The notes under the pieces: generated by a model | Told to the model about the DNA's origin: nothing | Database searches by the model: none | Seen by the model: the letters and a program-made list of their open reading frames with translations, nothing else | Assembly: GCA_028752905.1 (NCBI GenBank) | Contig: JAQNBH010000002.1 | Span: 20,347,559 to 20,411,558, forward strand | Reading direction: 5' to 3' | DNA from: Cladorhizidae sp. MBARI D1340-BT2 | Taxonomy: Eukaryota > Porifera > Demospongiae > Poecilosclerida > Cladorhizidae | DNA length: 64,000 nucleotides | Position numbers and translations under genes: made by a program | Shown: positions 46,521-57,380 of the stretch, one piece after another | Layout: each line of letters begins with the position of its first letter | Numbering within the stretch: position 1 is the stretch's first letter

Positions 46521-47168
46521 TGTCGGATTCGTATTCCCAGATTCTCGAATAATCAGCTCTCTTAGCTGATTCCACGCAATCCGATGACGCCCAAGCCCAC
46601 CCTTTAACTCTCGCTAGTTAAAGTCTACCTGGACCAGAACTACTCACACACGATTCTCCCTTTCTCACTAAGAGAGGTGTAGTAGTTGTATTGACTTTGC
46701 TACAAATAAACTTAGATGCACAACAATCAAATACTTGGACAGTTCAGAGCACAATCAATAAACTGGTATAATAATAACACGTAGAATGGCAGAGTATTAG
46801 TACCTCGTTATTATCTCTCTCTCGCTAACGACCTCTAATACCTGCTCTCACTGTCTCTCTCTAAAAATGTCCGTCTCTTTTATACTCTGTTCTTGTGCTG
46901 TTCTTGTGACCTTATTAGGTCATTTTCTGTGCTGCTGTGACGTCGAATCGTTCATCTAGTCTGAACTTGCGATGAACCGTGGTCTGCCGGTTGTGGTCTG
47001 GTCCTACCGAATCTTGCCACCCTCGTTCCATCATGGTGTTGTCGTCCCGTTCCATCGTGGTGTTGTCGTCCCGTATCCACACTTGCTCCTGACCTCCACT
47101 CGGGGCCATCTGCTCACCTAGGTCCTTCAGGGGCGCTCCTCCTTCCCCAGTCAGGAGTTCTCCTGACA
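46521..47168 (-). repeat. 3' LTR of element B
   Basis: 648 bp, TGTCAGGAG...AATCCGACA in element orientation. An internal tandem of GTTCCATCRTGGTGTTGTCG occurs twice near 47025-47075. Confidence 0.97.
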
Positions 47169-47182
47169 TTCCTCCCTCCTCT
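47169..47182 (-). other. Polypurine tract of element B
   Basis: On the minus strand AGAGGAGGGAGGAA lies directly against the 3' LTR, all purine. Confidence 0.88.
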
Positions 47183-48508
47183 AGACGAGAGCCATGCTCT
47201 CGAGAGAGTCCATCAGCATTTGAGTTCTTTGAGCCTGGTTTGTGTGAGAGGTGGTAGCTGTAGGGCTGCATCGCTAGTGCCCAGTGACCTAACCGCCCTG
47301 TGGCATCCCTCAGGTGTCCTACCCACATTAGGGGGTTGTGGTCTGTCTGAATCTTGAAGGTAGTTTCCTTCGAGGTAGATCCGGAAGTGTCGTACCCCCT
47401 CCACTAGTGCCAATGTCTCCCATGCCAATGCCTCCCGCTCAATGGTAGAGTAGTTCGTCTCCCTCTGTTGCAGCTTTCGTGATCCATAAGCGATGGGGTG
47501 TTCCTCTTCCAGTTTGTCCTTTTGGCTCAGAACATAGCCGATTCCCGTCGCGCTTGCGTCAGTCTGAAGGATGAAGGGTCTATCCCAGTTAGGGGTAGAG
47601 AGTATGGGATAGTTAGACATAAGACCCTTTAGCTTCACAAAAGCCGCTTTGGCTGCTTCACCCCAAATAACTCTACCTGGCCCTTTGTTCTTCGTGAGAT
47701 GGGACAAGGGTGTGGCTTTGTTAGAGGTCTGTCGGGTTGCCTTCTGGTCATTGTACCTCTTATGACCGTCCTTTGCCTTCCCTTCGGTTGAAGCTGCTAA
47801 CTCTCTGATTACTCCCATCTTTTTTCTTAGTAGGCGGAGATACTCTCTGATCTCGACCCCACCTGCCTCTTCTGTCTGAGTCCACTGACTTACCAGCTCG
47901 TCCACAGGGGTGTTCATCGTCCTTCCATACATCAGCTCATAGGGAGAGAAACCTGTAGACTTATGTATGTTTTCCCCACCTCGTGTTCTCTTCAGAGGTC
48001 CAAAAATGTCCATTGCCGCCCGGCTAAAGGGTACTGACATCACTGGTAAGCAGTGAAAGGGGGCTCGCTTAAGCATCGCAGGGGCCGCCACCTGACACTC
48101 TGGGCAAGAGTTATATGCCTCCCTCACATCTGCAACCATTCCCAGCCACATCACCCTCTTCCGCGGTGCGTTCAGCGTTCTCACCTCCCCAAAGTGCCCT
48201 GCTATGGGTGAGCTGTGCGCCATCCTCAGCACTTCACGCCTACATGACATGGGAACAACAACACATTCTTCCTCACCCTCCGTCCTGGACTTCTTAACGA
48301 GGATGCCATCCGCCCACCTCACATCACTCTGCCCAGTCTCGTCTGCCTGCTCTCGCCATCTCGATAGGGTTGGGTCGAGTAGTTGGAGAGTGCGAAGTTG
48401 ACTGGGAGATATCTGCTCCAGCAACGTCTGGTCATCCCCATCTGTGCTCCTCTTCGTGTCTGGTTTCGTTGGGGGTGTCTGGAACAGGTCGTCTGAAAAA
48501 TCAAACAC
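47169..48508 (-). pseudogene. Element B integrase remnant fused to RNase H
   Basis: Begins after TAG (48509-48511) and runs 431 codons in the Gag frame. Content in order: a linker (FDFSDDLFQTPP), the integrase zinc domain (HSSPIAGHFGE...NSCPECQ), MDIFGPLKRTRGGE with the first catalytic aspartate, then an abrupt jump to STGFSPYELMYGR, losing the second D and the E. Then come the linker helix and, after RYNDQKATRQ, another jump to TPLSHLTKNKGPGRVIWGEA, the RT thumb boundary. RNase H follows: FILQTDASATGIGYVLSQ, STIEREALAW. A one-base shift near 47345 moves the remainder (QTDHNPLMWVGHL, HKPGSKNSNADGLSR) into another frame that runs into the LTR. Confidence 0.92.
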
Positions 48509-50038
48509 CTACTCCAACTGCTCTTCGGACTCTACCTCTGAGTCATTCTCGAGCTCGTGGACCACCGCGTCATCCTTCTGCTGTGCCACGGCTCCCGACT
48601 CTTCCTTCTCCTTGTCCTCCTTCTCTCTGGCCCTGGTACTGATGAATGTCTCAGCCACCTCTGGTGCTATGATGAGTTGGGTCTCATCACGCTTTTCTTC
48701 CTCCTCAATAGCCTGTTTCAGCAATTTTCGGAAGCCTGGTACGTCCCTTCCTAACAACATATCAACATTCAAATGTTCTGACACCCCTACTGCTATCTCA
48801 CATGTTGTTCCTTTGATCTGCAGGGTAATCCTGGCTGCTGGAAACCACGTCTTCCGGGCGCTGGCTGTGATGTACGGGATCTTCCACTCCAACCTCTTCG
48901 GTCCTAGACACCTGGGATGAACCATGGTTTTTGAGCATCCTGTGTCTAGTAGAGCGGTAACCTTCCTGTCATTGACCAACACTTCCTCAGTCCATTGAGG
49001 TGCGTTTGCCCTGACCGGGGTCCTACTTCCAAAATGAGCTTCTTCCATCCACACTCTGCAGTCCCATCTCAGGTGTCCCTTGCGACCACACCGGAAGCAC
49101 TCGACCTGACTGATATCGGTCCGAGTTGGTCGGTCGGAGGGGGTACTACCTGGCTCTAGCTTTGGTCGAAACGAGTTTCCCTTGGTTGGTGGAGGTGGTT
49201 GACTGAATGGGGTGTTCCCAGGGCGAGTAGATGTACTTCCCTGTCGGAGCGGTGGTGTATTAGGCCCTTCCCTTGGTCTAACTCTCTCTCCCCCGAACGC
49301 TCTGTCGGACCTCCTGTTGTTAAGGTGACGCACCACGGACTCGGTAAGTTGGTCATACGTTTGGCAGTTGAGATTCCTCATCTCTCCTTCCAACCAACGA
49401 GGCAATCGCTGTAGTGTGATCTCCATCAACACTGCAGTCTCTGGTGGTTGACCTACTAGATCCAACCATTGTTTGAAATGTTGCTTGTTTTTCCTTAGCC
49501 ACACATCCGGTTTGGTTGCATCAAAGGATGTCTCGAAGGCCTTGCGTCGGGAGGTCTCCACAGTGATTTGGTATGTCTGGAGTTGGGTTGTCTTGACCCG
49601 GTCATAATCTCCCTGGTCAGCTGGTGACAACGTTGCCACAGCCATCAAGCCAGCTCCTGCCAGTGAACTCCGGAGATGGAGGGGCCACTCTCCCCTTGGC
49701 CATCTTCCTGCTGTAGCCACCATCTCGAACATTTCCAGGTAGGCTTGCATATCGTCCACCCCTTCCTGGAATTTCTGCAATGTTATTTTGGGGGGTTGTG
49801 GGGCCACAGGTGGAGGAAGAGGTCTGGCAGCTGCATCCTGCAGAGCATGAAACCACCGTTGTTGGTGGGCTGCTGCTTCCGCTCGGTCCTCCTCTCTTTG
49901 TTGGTCCACCCTTGCAGCTCTCTGCTGCTCCATCTCGACCCACCGATCCATGAAACGGTCGAGCTTCCCCTCTCTCTCTGGGGTCTCCCTGTCATCATCA
50001 CTTCTCAACTGTCTATCCTCTCCCGGTCGACGCGACAT
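48509..50038 (-). CDS. Element B Gag-protease
   Basis: Intact 509-codon frame; I start it at ATG 50038 (MSRRPGEDRQLRSDDD) since upstream codons give only a TTG. It shows a charged coiled-coil-like N-terminus, a proline-rich piece (PLPPPVAPQPPK), a capsid-like Gag core (YLEMFEMVATAGRWPRGEW, LTESVVRHLNN), a CCHC knuckle (CFRCGRKGHLRWDC) and the aspartic protease (ALLDTGCSKTMVHP, NVDMLLGRDVPG). It ends in an acidic tail and a single TAG, after which the Pol remnant continues in the same frame. This is one of the few undamaged long frames in the window and could supply structural protein. Confidence 0.92.
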   Translation of the reverse strand: MSRRPGEDRQLRSDDDRETPEREGKLDRFMDRWVEMEQQRAARVDQQREEDRAEAAAHQQRWFHALQDAAARPLPPPVAPQPPKITLQKFQEGVDDMQAYLEMFEMVATAGRWPRGEWPLHLRSSLAGAGLMAVATLSPADQGDYDRVKTTQLQTYQITVETSRRKAFETSFDATKPDVWLRKNKQHFKQWLDLVGQPPETAVLMEITLQRLPRWLEGEMRNLNCQTYDQLTESVVRHLNNRRSDRAFGGERVRPREGPNTPPLRQGSTSTRPGNTPFSQPPPPTKGNSFRPKLEPGSTPSDRPTRTDISQVECFRCGRKGHLRWDCRVWMEEAHFGSRTPVRANAPQWTEEVLVNDRKVTALLDTGCSKTMVHPRCLGPKRLEWKIPYITASARKTWFPAARITLQIKGTTCEIAVGVSEHLNVDMLLGRDVPGFRKLLKQAIEEEEKRDETQLIIAPEVAETFISTRAREKEDKEKEESGAVAQQKDDAVVHELENDSEVESEEQLE

Positions 50039-50462
50039 TTTCCCACGCAACCGCAAAACAGATATAATAATTGTTGATAAGAAAATATCAACTAATGATT
50101 ATAAAAAACTGAAATATGCACTTGCCTCGAGAGGCTAATATACAATTAAAGAAAAACAAAACCAAAACACTCAATAATACCCTAGGTCAGAGTTGATTTT
50201 CAGGCTTCAAAGTTTGATAACTCAAGCCGTTCTCTGCTACTTACAGGCAATGATAAGTCAACAAAAATCCAGAACAAAATAGTACCTCTCCCAGCACTAT
50301 TGGTGCCTTATCCAAACCTGTAACACTCAGCACCTCTCACCTTAGGCCCGATATATACAACAATGCGACCTCTTACCTTAGGTCTACACGCACTAAGAAT
50401 CTTTCTAGACTACTTAGCTTCCAGATACCTTCCCCACTAAGTCTCTCTAACTTAGCTTAGGT

Positions 50463-50480
50463 ATCCCACTTCTGACACCA
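50463..50480 (-). promoter_or_regulatory. Primer-binding site of element B, tRNA-Leu type
   Basis: The plus strand reads ATCCCACTTCTGACACCA two bases from the 5' LTR, an exact tRNA 3' end with CCA. From memory this equals the end of leucine tRNAs of the CAA type (acceptor stem GTCAGRA). The complement is 18 bases. Confidence 0.85.
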
Positions 50481-50482
50481 CT

Positions 50483-51130
50483 TGTCGGATTCGTATTCCC
50501 AGATTCTCGAATAATCAGCTCTCTTAGCTGATTCCACGCAATCCGATGACGCCCAAGCCCACCCTTTAACTCTCGCTAGTTAAAGTCTACCTGGACCAGA
50601 ACTACTCGCACACGATTCTCCCTTTCTCACTAAGAGAGGTGTAGTAGTTGTATTGACTTTGCTACAAATAAACTTAGATGCACAACAATCAAATACTTGG
50701 ACAGTTCAGAGCACAATCAATAAACTGGTATAATAATAACACGTAGAATGGCAGAGTATTAGTACCTCGTTATTATCTCTCTCTCGCTAACGACCTCTAA
50801 TACCTGCTCTCACTGTCTCTCTCTAAAAATGTCCGTCTCTTTTATACTCTGTTCTTGTGCTGTTCATGTGACCTTATTAGGTCATTTTCTGTGCTGCTGT
50901 GACGTCGAATCGTTCATCTAGTCTGAACTTGCGATGAACCGTGGTCTGCCGGTTGTGGTCTGGTCCTACCGAATCTTGCCACCCTCGTTCCATCATGGTG
51001 TTGTCGTCCCGTTCCATCGTGGTGTTGTCGTCGCGTACCCACACTTGCTCCTGACCTCCACTCGGGGCCATCTGCTCACCTAGGTCCTTCAGGGGCGCTC
51101 CTCCTTCCCCAGTCAGGAGTTCTCCTGACA
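50483..51130 (-). repeat. 5' LTR of element B
   Basis: 648 bp, nearly identical to 46521-47168. The differences seen are at positions equivalent to 46646, 46905 and two bases near 47075-47080. Confidence 0.97.
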
Positions 51131-52509
51131 ATGTGCAAATACGGAATTTCTCCTGCCGTTAGTTTGACAGCGTTCTTGCCAAATTTAATCCTCCTAGCGT
51201 GCGTTACTCAACATGTTGATTGCTCCTAGCTAAATATATAGCTACCTGTGTATCAATTTTTTGACAGCTTAGCTACCTGTGTATCAACTTTTGGCTGCAT
51301 TTGCAGATGGAGCGAACAGAGAAACTGTGGAGTACATTTAAGGAAGGTGGAGCATTACATCAAGCATGGCACCTATAGTAGTGAATATTCTCCTTTTACA
51401 CCCACCCATCAAGGGCGCAGACAGGCCCTCCTTCAATCATCCAATCATTATACTTCTCGCTTATGCAGTTATCCTGCAGGACACACATGCAATTTTGGTC
51501 TAGAAGGCCCCAGAATTGATATCTGCGTGTGTAAAATTTCCTGGGGGAGCATACCACCAGATCCCCCTAGATATACATAAAAGAATTACTAATATCATTA
51601 GCTACTAATTTTATTTTAGATACCCAATCAATGGTAAGGAGTAAGGATTAGGTTCTATAATAATTCCATCAGTAGACCTGAATTCATCTTATACTCTGAC
51701 AAAGTTTATTAAAAATGTTTTTTGGAAATATCTAAATTTTTACATTGTAGATTTACCCTGCAGAAATATGCTGGAATTGAAATAATGCTCAATAAATCAT
51801 TAAGTGCAGCAAAGGGGAAATATGACATGGGGGAGAATTTAGCAGGCGGGAAGAATTTAGCTTGAGAACGTGCCATTATTATTCCCACTACGCTCGAATC
51901 CGTGTTGACGCATGCGCTGTAGGTCAAAGAGGACAAATTGGCAACGGGAAGAATTTGGCATGACACCGGGACAGTCCCGGAATTTTTAGCCTTGTCCTGG
52001 TCATTGTCACGGAAATGTCCCGGAATTTACAGCTACGCGCACCTTGCACTTCCACTCGCTTAGATGGCCACTGCAGTCTCAAGCTTGTTTAGTTTAGTCC
52101 TTTAACACTCGTAAAGCAACAAAAGCAGGACACTTTTTAGCAGAGAAAAACTTCAGATAAAGCTCCAGCGGGCGTGCGAAACAACCTTTGACCTTGTTTC
52201 GATTGGAGGTGCGGCACCCACGTGAAACTTCTCAGCACGTTAACTTTTATTGCAATCTCATGCAAAGAAGAGGAGAGAATGCCATTTTGACAATAAATGG
52301 ATCAAAGAATTTCAGGGGATAGGCAAGAGTTGCAAAGGTATAAATAAAAAAATATATAATGAAATTGATTGACAAAGTAAGTAAGCATGGAATACAGCAA
52401 ATACAGGGTAAATAGTAACAATACAGGGTAAATAATAACATTATGGGTACAGTGTGCTGCTTGTGTTCAATGCAATAGTAATGTCAGTAGTCTTGCCTTC
52501 ATTTTAGGT
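51131..52509. other. Interior and right arm of the DNA element holding element B; spacer
   Basis: The right arm of the inverted repeat is at 51911-51990. Just beyond, 51960-52030 contains two CCCGGAATTT motifs. The remainder to 52509 has no recognised gene. A tandem ATACAGGGTAAATARTAACA pair lies at 52402-52440. Confidence 0.55.
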
Positions 52510-53540
52510 CACTTGTATGCCCGATCGGGATGTACTCTGTGTGCAATCGACTTTGGTGTTACCCATGGTGGCCGTAATGATGTCACATCTCACCTCAAGA
52601 GCAAGAAACATAAGCATGTCAAAGGCTGTGCTATCAACTATTCCAATCACCTCTCTCTTCCAACATCAGAGAAGTGACCAAGTAATCGAAGCAGAGGTCA
52701 GGTGGGCTACATTTGTTGTTGTGCCTTTCTGTCTAGTGACCATGCCACCAAGCTTTTCAGCAAGATGTTCCCAGACTCTGAAATTGCAAAGAAATTATCC
52801 TGTTCCCACACCAAAACCACCGCCATAGTGAAGAAAGCATGGAAAGCTCTTGCTCCTTACTTCACACAGAGAGTTATGGAGTCAATGTCAAGTGGTCCAT
52901 TCTCTTTGATGATTGATGAATCCCATGACAAGAGGGATAAGTCTTGCATAATTCTTTTGAGGCTTCTTGATCCACAGGTAGGTGAAGTACGGACGAGATT
53001 CTTTGATATGCCTGTTGTGAACATTGATATAACTTCCAACTTGTTTCAAGCCTTGAAGGAGTCACTGACTAAGAAAGGGCTCAGCTTTGACAATGCAGTG
53101 TCTTTCATGTCTGATACCACCAATGTTAACACCAATGTTATGAAAGGAGTGAGGTCAGGTGTGCAGAAGCTGATTAAGGATGAGATCCCAACTTTGTATG
53201 ATGTTGGTTGCATCTGCCATTTGGCTGATTTAACAGTTAAAGCTGGTTTGAAGGTACTCCCAGTGAACATTGACCAGCTGTTCATCGACATATTCTACTA
53301 CTTCCATAGCAGCAAGAGAGCAGCAATTTGTCATCCTATGGTGTTCACTTTTCACCACTGAGCCAGGGGTGATTTTGAAGCATTGCCCCACACGATGGCT
53401 CAGCTTGCTGAAGTGTGTGAATCATTACCTCAGGCAGTATGATGGTTTGAAGTCATTCTTCTTGTCTTGTGAGGAAGCTGAACAGCTAAGGTCTGTAGCA
53501 TTCTTTCAAGGCTTGAGAATCCTCTGATGAAACCTCTGTT
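52510..53540 (+). pseudogene. hAT-like transposase, SCAND3/BED-type family
   Basis: Plus strand. It starts with a zinc-finger-like RSGCTLCAIDFGVTHGGRND with SHLKSKKHKHV. After frame changes it continues at 52702-53361 with HATKLFSKMFPDSEIAKKLS, VKKAWKALAPYF, SSGPFSLMIDESHDKRDKSC (first acidic catalytic block), DNAVSFMSDTTNVNTNVMKG, and YDVGCICHLADLTVKAGLK. After a frameshift at about 53350 comes LKHCPTRWLSLLKCVNHYL. This order matches the hAT-derived proteins with an IDES motif, a CxxH block and a TRWLSL motif seen in animals. The C-terminal dimerisation region is not recognisable. Confidence 0.78.
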
Positions 53541-53869
53541 GTTCTTTTATCTTTCCCTCAATGAATCAATTCAACCGCCTCTTCCAGAAATCTACAGAGA
53601 ATACTACCTCACAGCTGTATGATGAGCGTATAAAATTAATGGCGTGGTCAAGGGAAAGGCGCACGCTAATTAGGGGGCGTGGTCGAAACTTCGATTGTCA
53701 CTTATGGAAAGTTGGCAAGTATGCTTACGCCAACTATAGCTGCAGGCCCTGCCTAACACTATACACTGACCTTAAATTATTGATGTCATAAGATCGTATT
53801 GCTTGAATGTATAAAATAGTCCTTACAGATTGCGAATCCTTAGTACAGATTGTGAACAGGTACAAGGTT
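53541..53869. other. Unassigned sequence
   Basis: No gene recognised; a short G-rich piece (TTAGGGGGCGTGG) lies at 53669-53681. Confidence 0.35.
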
Positions 53870-54640
53870 AGGATGAGAACTTGCTCCATATTCAGTGTCG
53901 ACCATTTCCACTTATTTCCAATTTAGCAAACCTGTTGATATCTAGTGTCAGAAAGAAACTTCAAAGCAATGAGTGTAGAAGCTTCACCTGAGCCTAAGAA
54001 AGCTTCTCCATCATGGGCTGATGTGTTTCTCCCATGCCTTTTTCTATCACTCGCTCTTTTTCTTTCCAATCTCAGTTCTCTGTTTCTGAAGCACGCTTGG
54101 ATATTTCTCTCTCTTTTTCTGAAGTCTTTTTTCTGTGTCCATTCTGGAAAATAAACAGCTAGCTGTTCTAAATATCTATATGGTTTTAGTATGCTTGTGC
54201 GTGAAAGAATCTGCTCATATACACATGACAACTGTTTCCAAATTAGTCACATCTTCATAGCTAAATTTGTGGGCATTGGGGAGTGCTGTCAGTTAGCATT
54301 GTAGTTTTTTCATCGGTAGACTTCCTTCTATGATCCTAGCCCATGCTAATTCAGCTGCTAATAGTGCCATGGTGTGTACTTATAGCTTTCTTCTAGAATC
54401 TAGAGCTCTATTGAAAACTACAACAAAGTAAGTAAGCTAACCTAAGCTGTGGGGACTTGGTAATTAATCTATGATTTATTTATCTGTATTATGTCTAGTA
54501 CAATGCAGTACTTTACAGCTACAGATGAGGTTTGTAGCTATAACTTTCTCACAGCTCTCTCAAGCACTCCATATGATAGAGTATGTATCGCTTTAGTGTG
54601 CACCTAGATCTCAAAGGCAATCTTAATGGTTTAGTTAATG
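53870..54640. repeat. Diverged direct repeat, left copy
   Basis: Collinear with 56600-57380. Shared blocks are GARACTTCAA, GAGTGTAGAARCTT, GCTTCTCCATYRTGGGCTG, ACATGACAACTRTTT, GTAGACTTCCTTCT and GAGGTTTGTAGCTATARCTT followed by TCTCACARCTMTCTCAAGC. Substitutions and indels are numerous. The copies bracket the Penelope-like remnant and the AT-rich block. Confidence 0.75.
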
Positions 54641-55265
54641 GCAGGGTGAAGAGGAGTGGTGAAGAGCTTGTATAATTGAGCCAGAAGAGTAGTGACTGAG
54701 AAGGAGGGCCTTTGGAAGGAAGAACATCATTTGAATAGGTCTTCATAGAGAACAGTTATCCGCAAGCCTTCATCAACCTTTCATCTGCAGAAACATCTAA
54801 ACGCAGAAAGGAAGAAGTACAGGCAATGAGGTGTCTAAAAAGAAGGATCCCATGATAGTGATTCCTTGTACGGCAGGGATGAGTGAAGACATCAGGAGGG
54901 TCTGCAGGAAGTTCAACATCAAAGTTGTCTTCAGATCGGGAAGAACTCTGAGGATACAACTGAGCAGAGTGAAGCATGTTTTACCAGCTAATATGCAATC
55001 ACGTGTTGTGTACTGCATCCCTTGTAGCTGTGGGAATACTACATAGAGAGACCATCAGAAGACTGGAGACCAGAGTGAAAGAACATCAAGATGCCTGTAG
55101 AAAGTGTAATAAAGAGAAGTCTGCAATTGCTGAACATGATGACATCCTATTTTGTGTGAGGAAGCGACCACACCAGGCCAGATGACAGAAGGAACTGCTA
55201 GTGAAAGAGGCATTGCACATCAGCCTAGCACCAAAGTGTGAGCTGTTCAATCGAGTCTGATTTTC
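54641..55265 (+). pseudogene. Penelope-like element C-terminus with GIY-YIG nuclease
   Basis: Plus-strand remnant of a Penelope-like retroelement. Segments seen are the RT C-terminal part (RRVVTEKEGLWKEEHHLNRS, KDPMIVIPCTAGMSEDIRRV, FRSGRTLRIQLSRVK), then YCIPCSCGNTT and, after frameshifts, IGETIRRLETRVKEH-type sequence with KEHQDACRKCNKEKSAIAEH. It ends KEALHISLAPKCELFNR. The IPCxC-GxxYxGET...R..EH pattern is the GIY-YIG endonuclease of Penelope-like elements. Several frameshifts are present; the RT core upstream is absent. Confidence 0.82.
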
Positions 55266-55329
55266 CTGGGTGCTGGGAAGCTAGAAGAGCCTGAACTTGA
55301 AGCAATGACCCAATGACCACCATAATTCC

Positions 55330-55662
55330 ACCATAATTCCCCCCCCCCCCTGAATTTTTTTTAAATTATTATTTCATTTTATTTTTTATTTATTTTTACC
55401 ATTATTACTATCATTATCATTAACATTATTATTTATTTTATTATTTATATTTATCTAAATTTCCTTTATTATTATATTAAAAAAATTATAAAATAATTAT
55501 ATTATTATATTAATTTTTTTATAAAATAATTATATTATAATTATTATTATAATTATTATTTATTATTATTATTATTATTTATTATTATTATTACTATTAT
55601 TATTATTATTATTACTATTACTATTATTACTATTATTATTATTATTACTAATATTATTAATA

Positions 55663-55693
<31 letters not shown>

Positions 55694-56040
55694 ATTATTA
55701 CTATTATTATTATTACTATTATTACTATTACTATTATTACTATTACTATTATTACTATTACTATTATTACTATTACTTCTACTATTATTATTATCATCAT
55801 CTTCATCATCATCATCATCACATCATCATCATCATCATCATCATCATTATTATTAATAATAATATTAATATTATTATTATTTATTGTTATTATTTTATTT
55901 TTTGGTATATATATATTTATTACTATTATATATTTTTTAATATAATTGTTGTTTTATTTATTTGTTTATTATATTTATTTGTTTATTATTTATGTACATT
56001 TTTAATTGTTGTTCATTTATTTATTATTTATATTTAATAT
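55330..56040. repeat. ATT/ACT-rich microsatellite block
   Basis: About 700 bp, mostly TTATTA and TATTACTAT units, with a TCATCA tract at 55795-55848, preceded by a run of 10 C at 55339-55348. No coding potential. Confidence 0.97.
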
Positions 56041-56134
56041 CCAGTGCACATGCTAAGCACGTGTACTGGGATGTGGTGGATAGCTATCTATTGATATATA
56101 GCAGGCTCACGCGAGCCTTAGCATCTCATTTTTC

Positions 56135-56167
56135 CTGATGAAGGCTAGAGCATCTAGTCAAAACGTC
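56135..56167 (+). ncRNA. Hammerhead-ribozyme-like core (candidate)
   Basis: The sequence has CTGATGA, then a hairpin (AGGCTAG, loop AGCAT, CTAGTC), then AAAACGTC. The hammerhead consensus is CUGAUGA, stem II, GAAA, stem III, then UH; the minimal Penelope-type form has GAAACGUC with a self-complementary ACGU. Here G12 is replaced by A and a clear stem I is not visible, so the copy is probably inactive. It lies about 870 bp downstream of a Penelope-like remnant on the same strand. Confidence 0.35.
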
Positions 56168-56599
56168 ATTTTCAATTGATTATTGAGAAGGTGATTTTAA
56201 TGTTATTATGTCAACTGAGAGTTCATTGAGAGTTTAGACTGTTAATATTTCTTATAGCTATTTTCAGATTTCTGTAAAAAGATATTCATAACTGGCTTCC
56301 AGAGTAAACCCACTGTGTAGGTATTGAACCATGTTGGCTTCAAAGTTCTGATTTCTGCATAAGCAGTGCCAGTTTCACTTTCTTGTGCAGACAGTTCTTC
56401 CTCCAGCCAAGTCTAGCCTTCCCAATTTAATATGCCCGCATTATTTAAGACAAGTGTCCCATTCCTTACGGTGACATAGATATGCCATATGTGGCAATAT
56501 CAAGTTACTCTCTTGTGAGGGCTTGCTTCTCTGCCAACTAGTAATCAATGCAAGATATTGTGTGGTGAGTGAAAGTGTGATGGAGAGAGAAAAAATCAC
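56168..56599. other. Spacer with fragment shared with 41.2 kb
   Basis: Positions 56250-56400 resemble 41170-41330. No gene recognised. Confidence 0.4.
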
Positions 56600-57380
56600 T
56601 TTTAACATGATTCCCAATGTAGCATTGTTGACTCCAGGTGATGAATATTTTCAGTTTAGTGAACCTGTTCATGACTAGTCTCAGAATGAAACTTCAACAT
56701 CCATTCTCCATTCTTTTAATCTATAGAGTGTAGAAACTTTATCTGAGCAGAAGCGAGCTTCTCCATTGTGGGCTGCTGGACTTCTCAAATGCCTTTTATC
56801 ACTCACTCTTTTTTCCCTTCCAATCTTAGTTCTCTTCATTCTGCTCTTTCAGAAACACTCTTTGACTTTACTCTCTCTCTCCTTTTCTGAAGTCTTTTTA
56901 AAAAATCCATTTTGGAAAAAATAAACAGCTAGCTATTCTGCTGAAATTTATCTGTGCCCACAGCTAGTGCACATAGTGCGCAGGTATTTGTTCATCACAC
57001 ATGACAACTATTTACAAATTAATCACACCTCCACTACACTAAATTTGTGGGCATCAGGAGTGCTGTAGCAGCCAGCATTGTAGTTTTTCATCAGTAGACT
57101 TCCTTCTTTGGTCCTAGCCAGACCAGTGCAGCTGCATACAGCTACGGTCTGTAGCTGGAGCTTTCTCTCAACACTTTATGGTCAAGAGCTGACCACAACA
57201 AATTTAGTTGCATAGCTCAAGCTAACCTTTTAGTATGATGCAGTAGTTATAACTACATATGAGGTTTGTAGCTATAGCTTTCTCACAACTATCTCAAGCG
57301 CTCCATTATATATAGTGTGTTACACTTTAGTGTGTGTTTGAAGCTTGTAGATCGCAAAGGCAATTCTCAAACGTTAGTAT
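56600..57380. repeat. Diverged direct repeat, right copy
   Basis: Partner of 53870-54640, same orientation. Confidence 0.75.

Larger units (their letters stand above)
46521..51130 (-). mobile_element. Ty3/gypsy LTR retrotransposon B, internally deleted
   Basis: LTRs of equal length (648 bp) differ by about four bases by eye, with a perfect 5-bp target duplication ATGTG (46516-46520, 51131-51135). Coding order on the minus strand is Gag, CCHC, protease, TAG, integrase zinc domain, fused RNase H. Two internal deletions remove most of the integrase core and almost all of the RT, so it cannot move alone. Near-identical LTRs indicate a young insertion mobilised in trans. Domain order is again IN before RT/RH. 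Confidence 0.95.

Noticed and set aside
48444..48920. 158-codon plus-strand frame
   Set aside because: Antisense shadow of element B Gag-protease.
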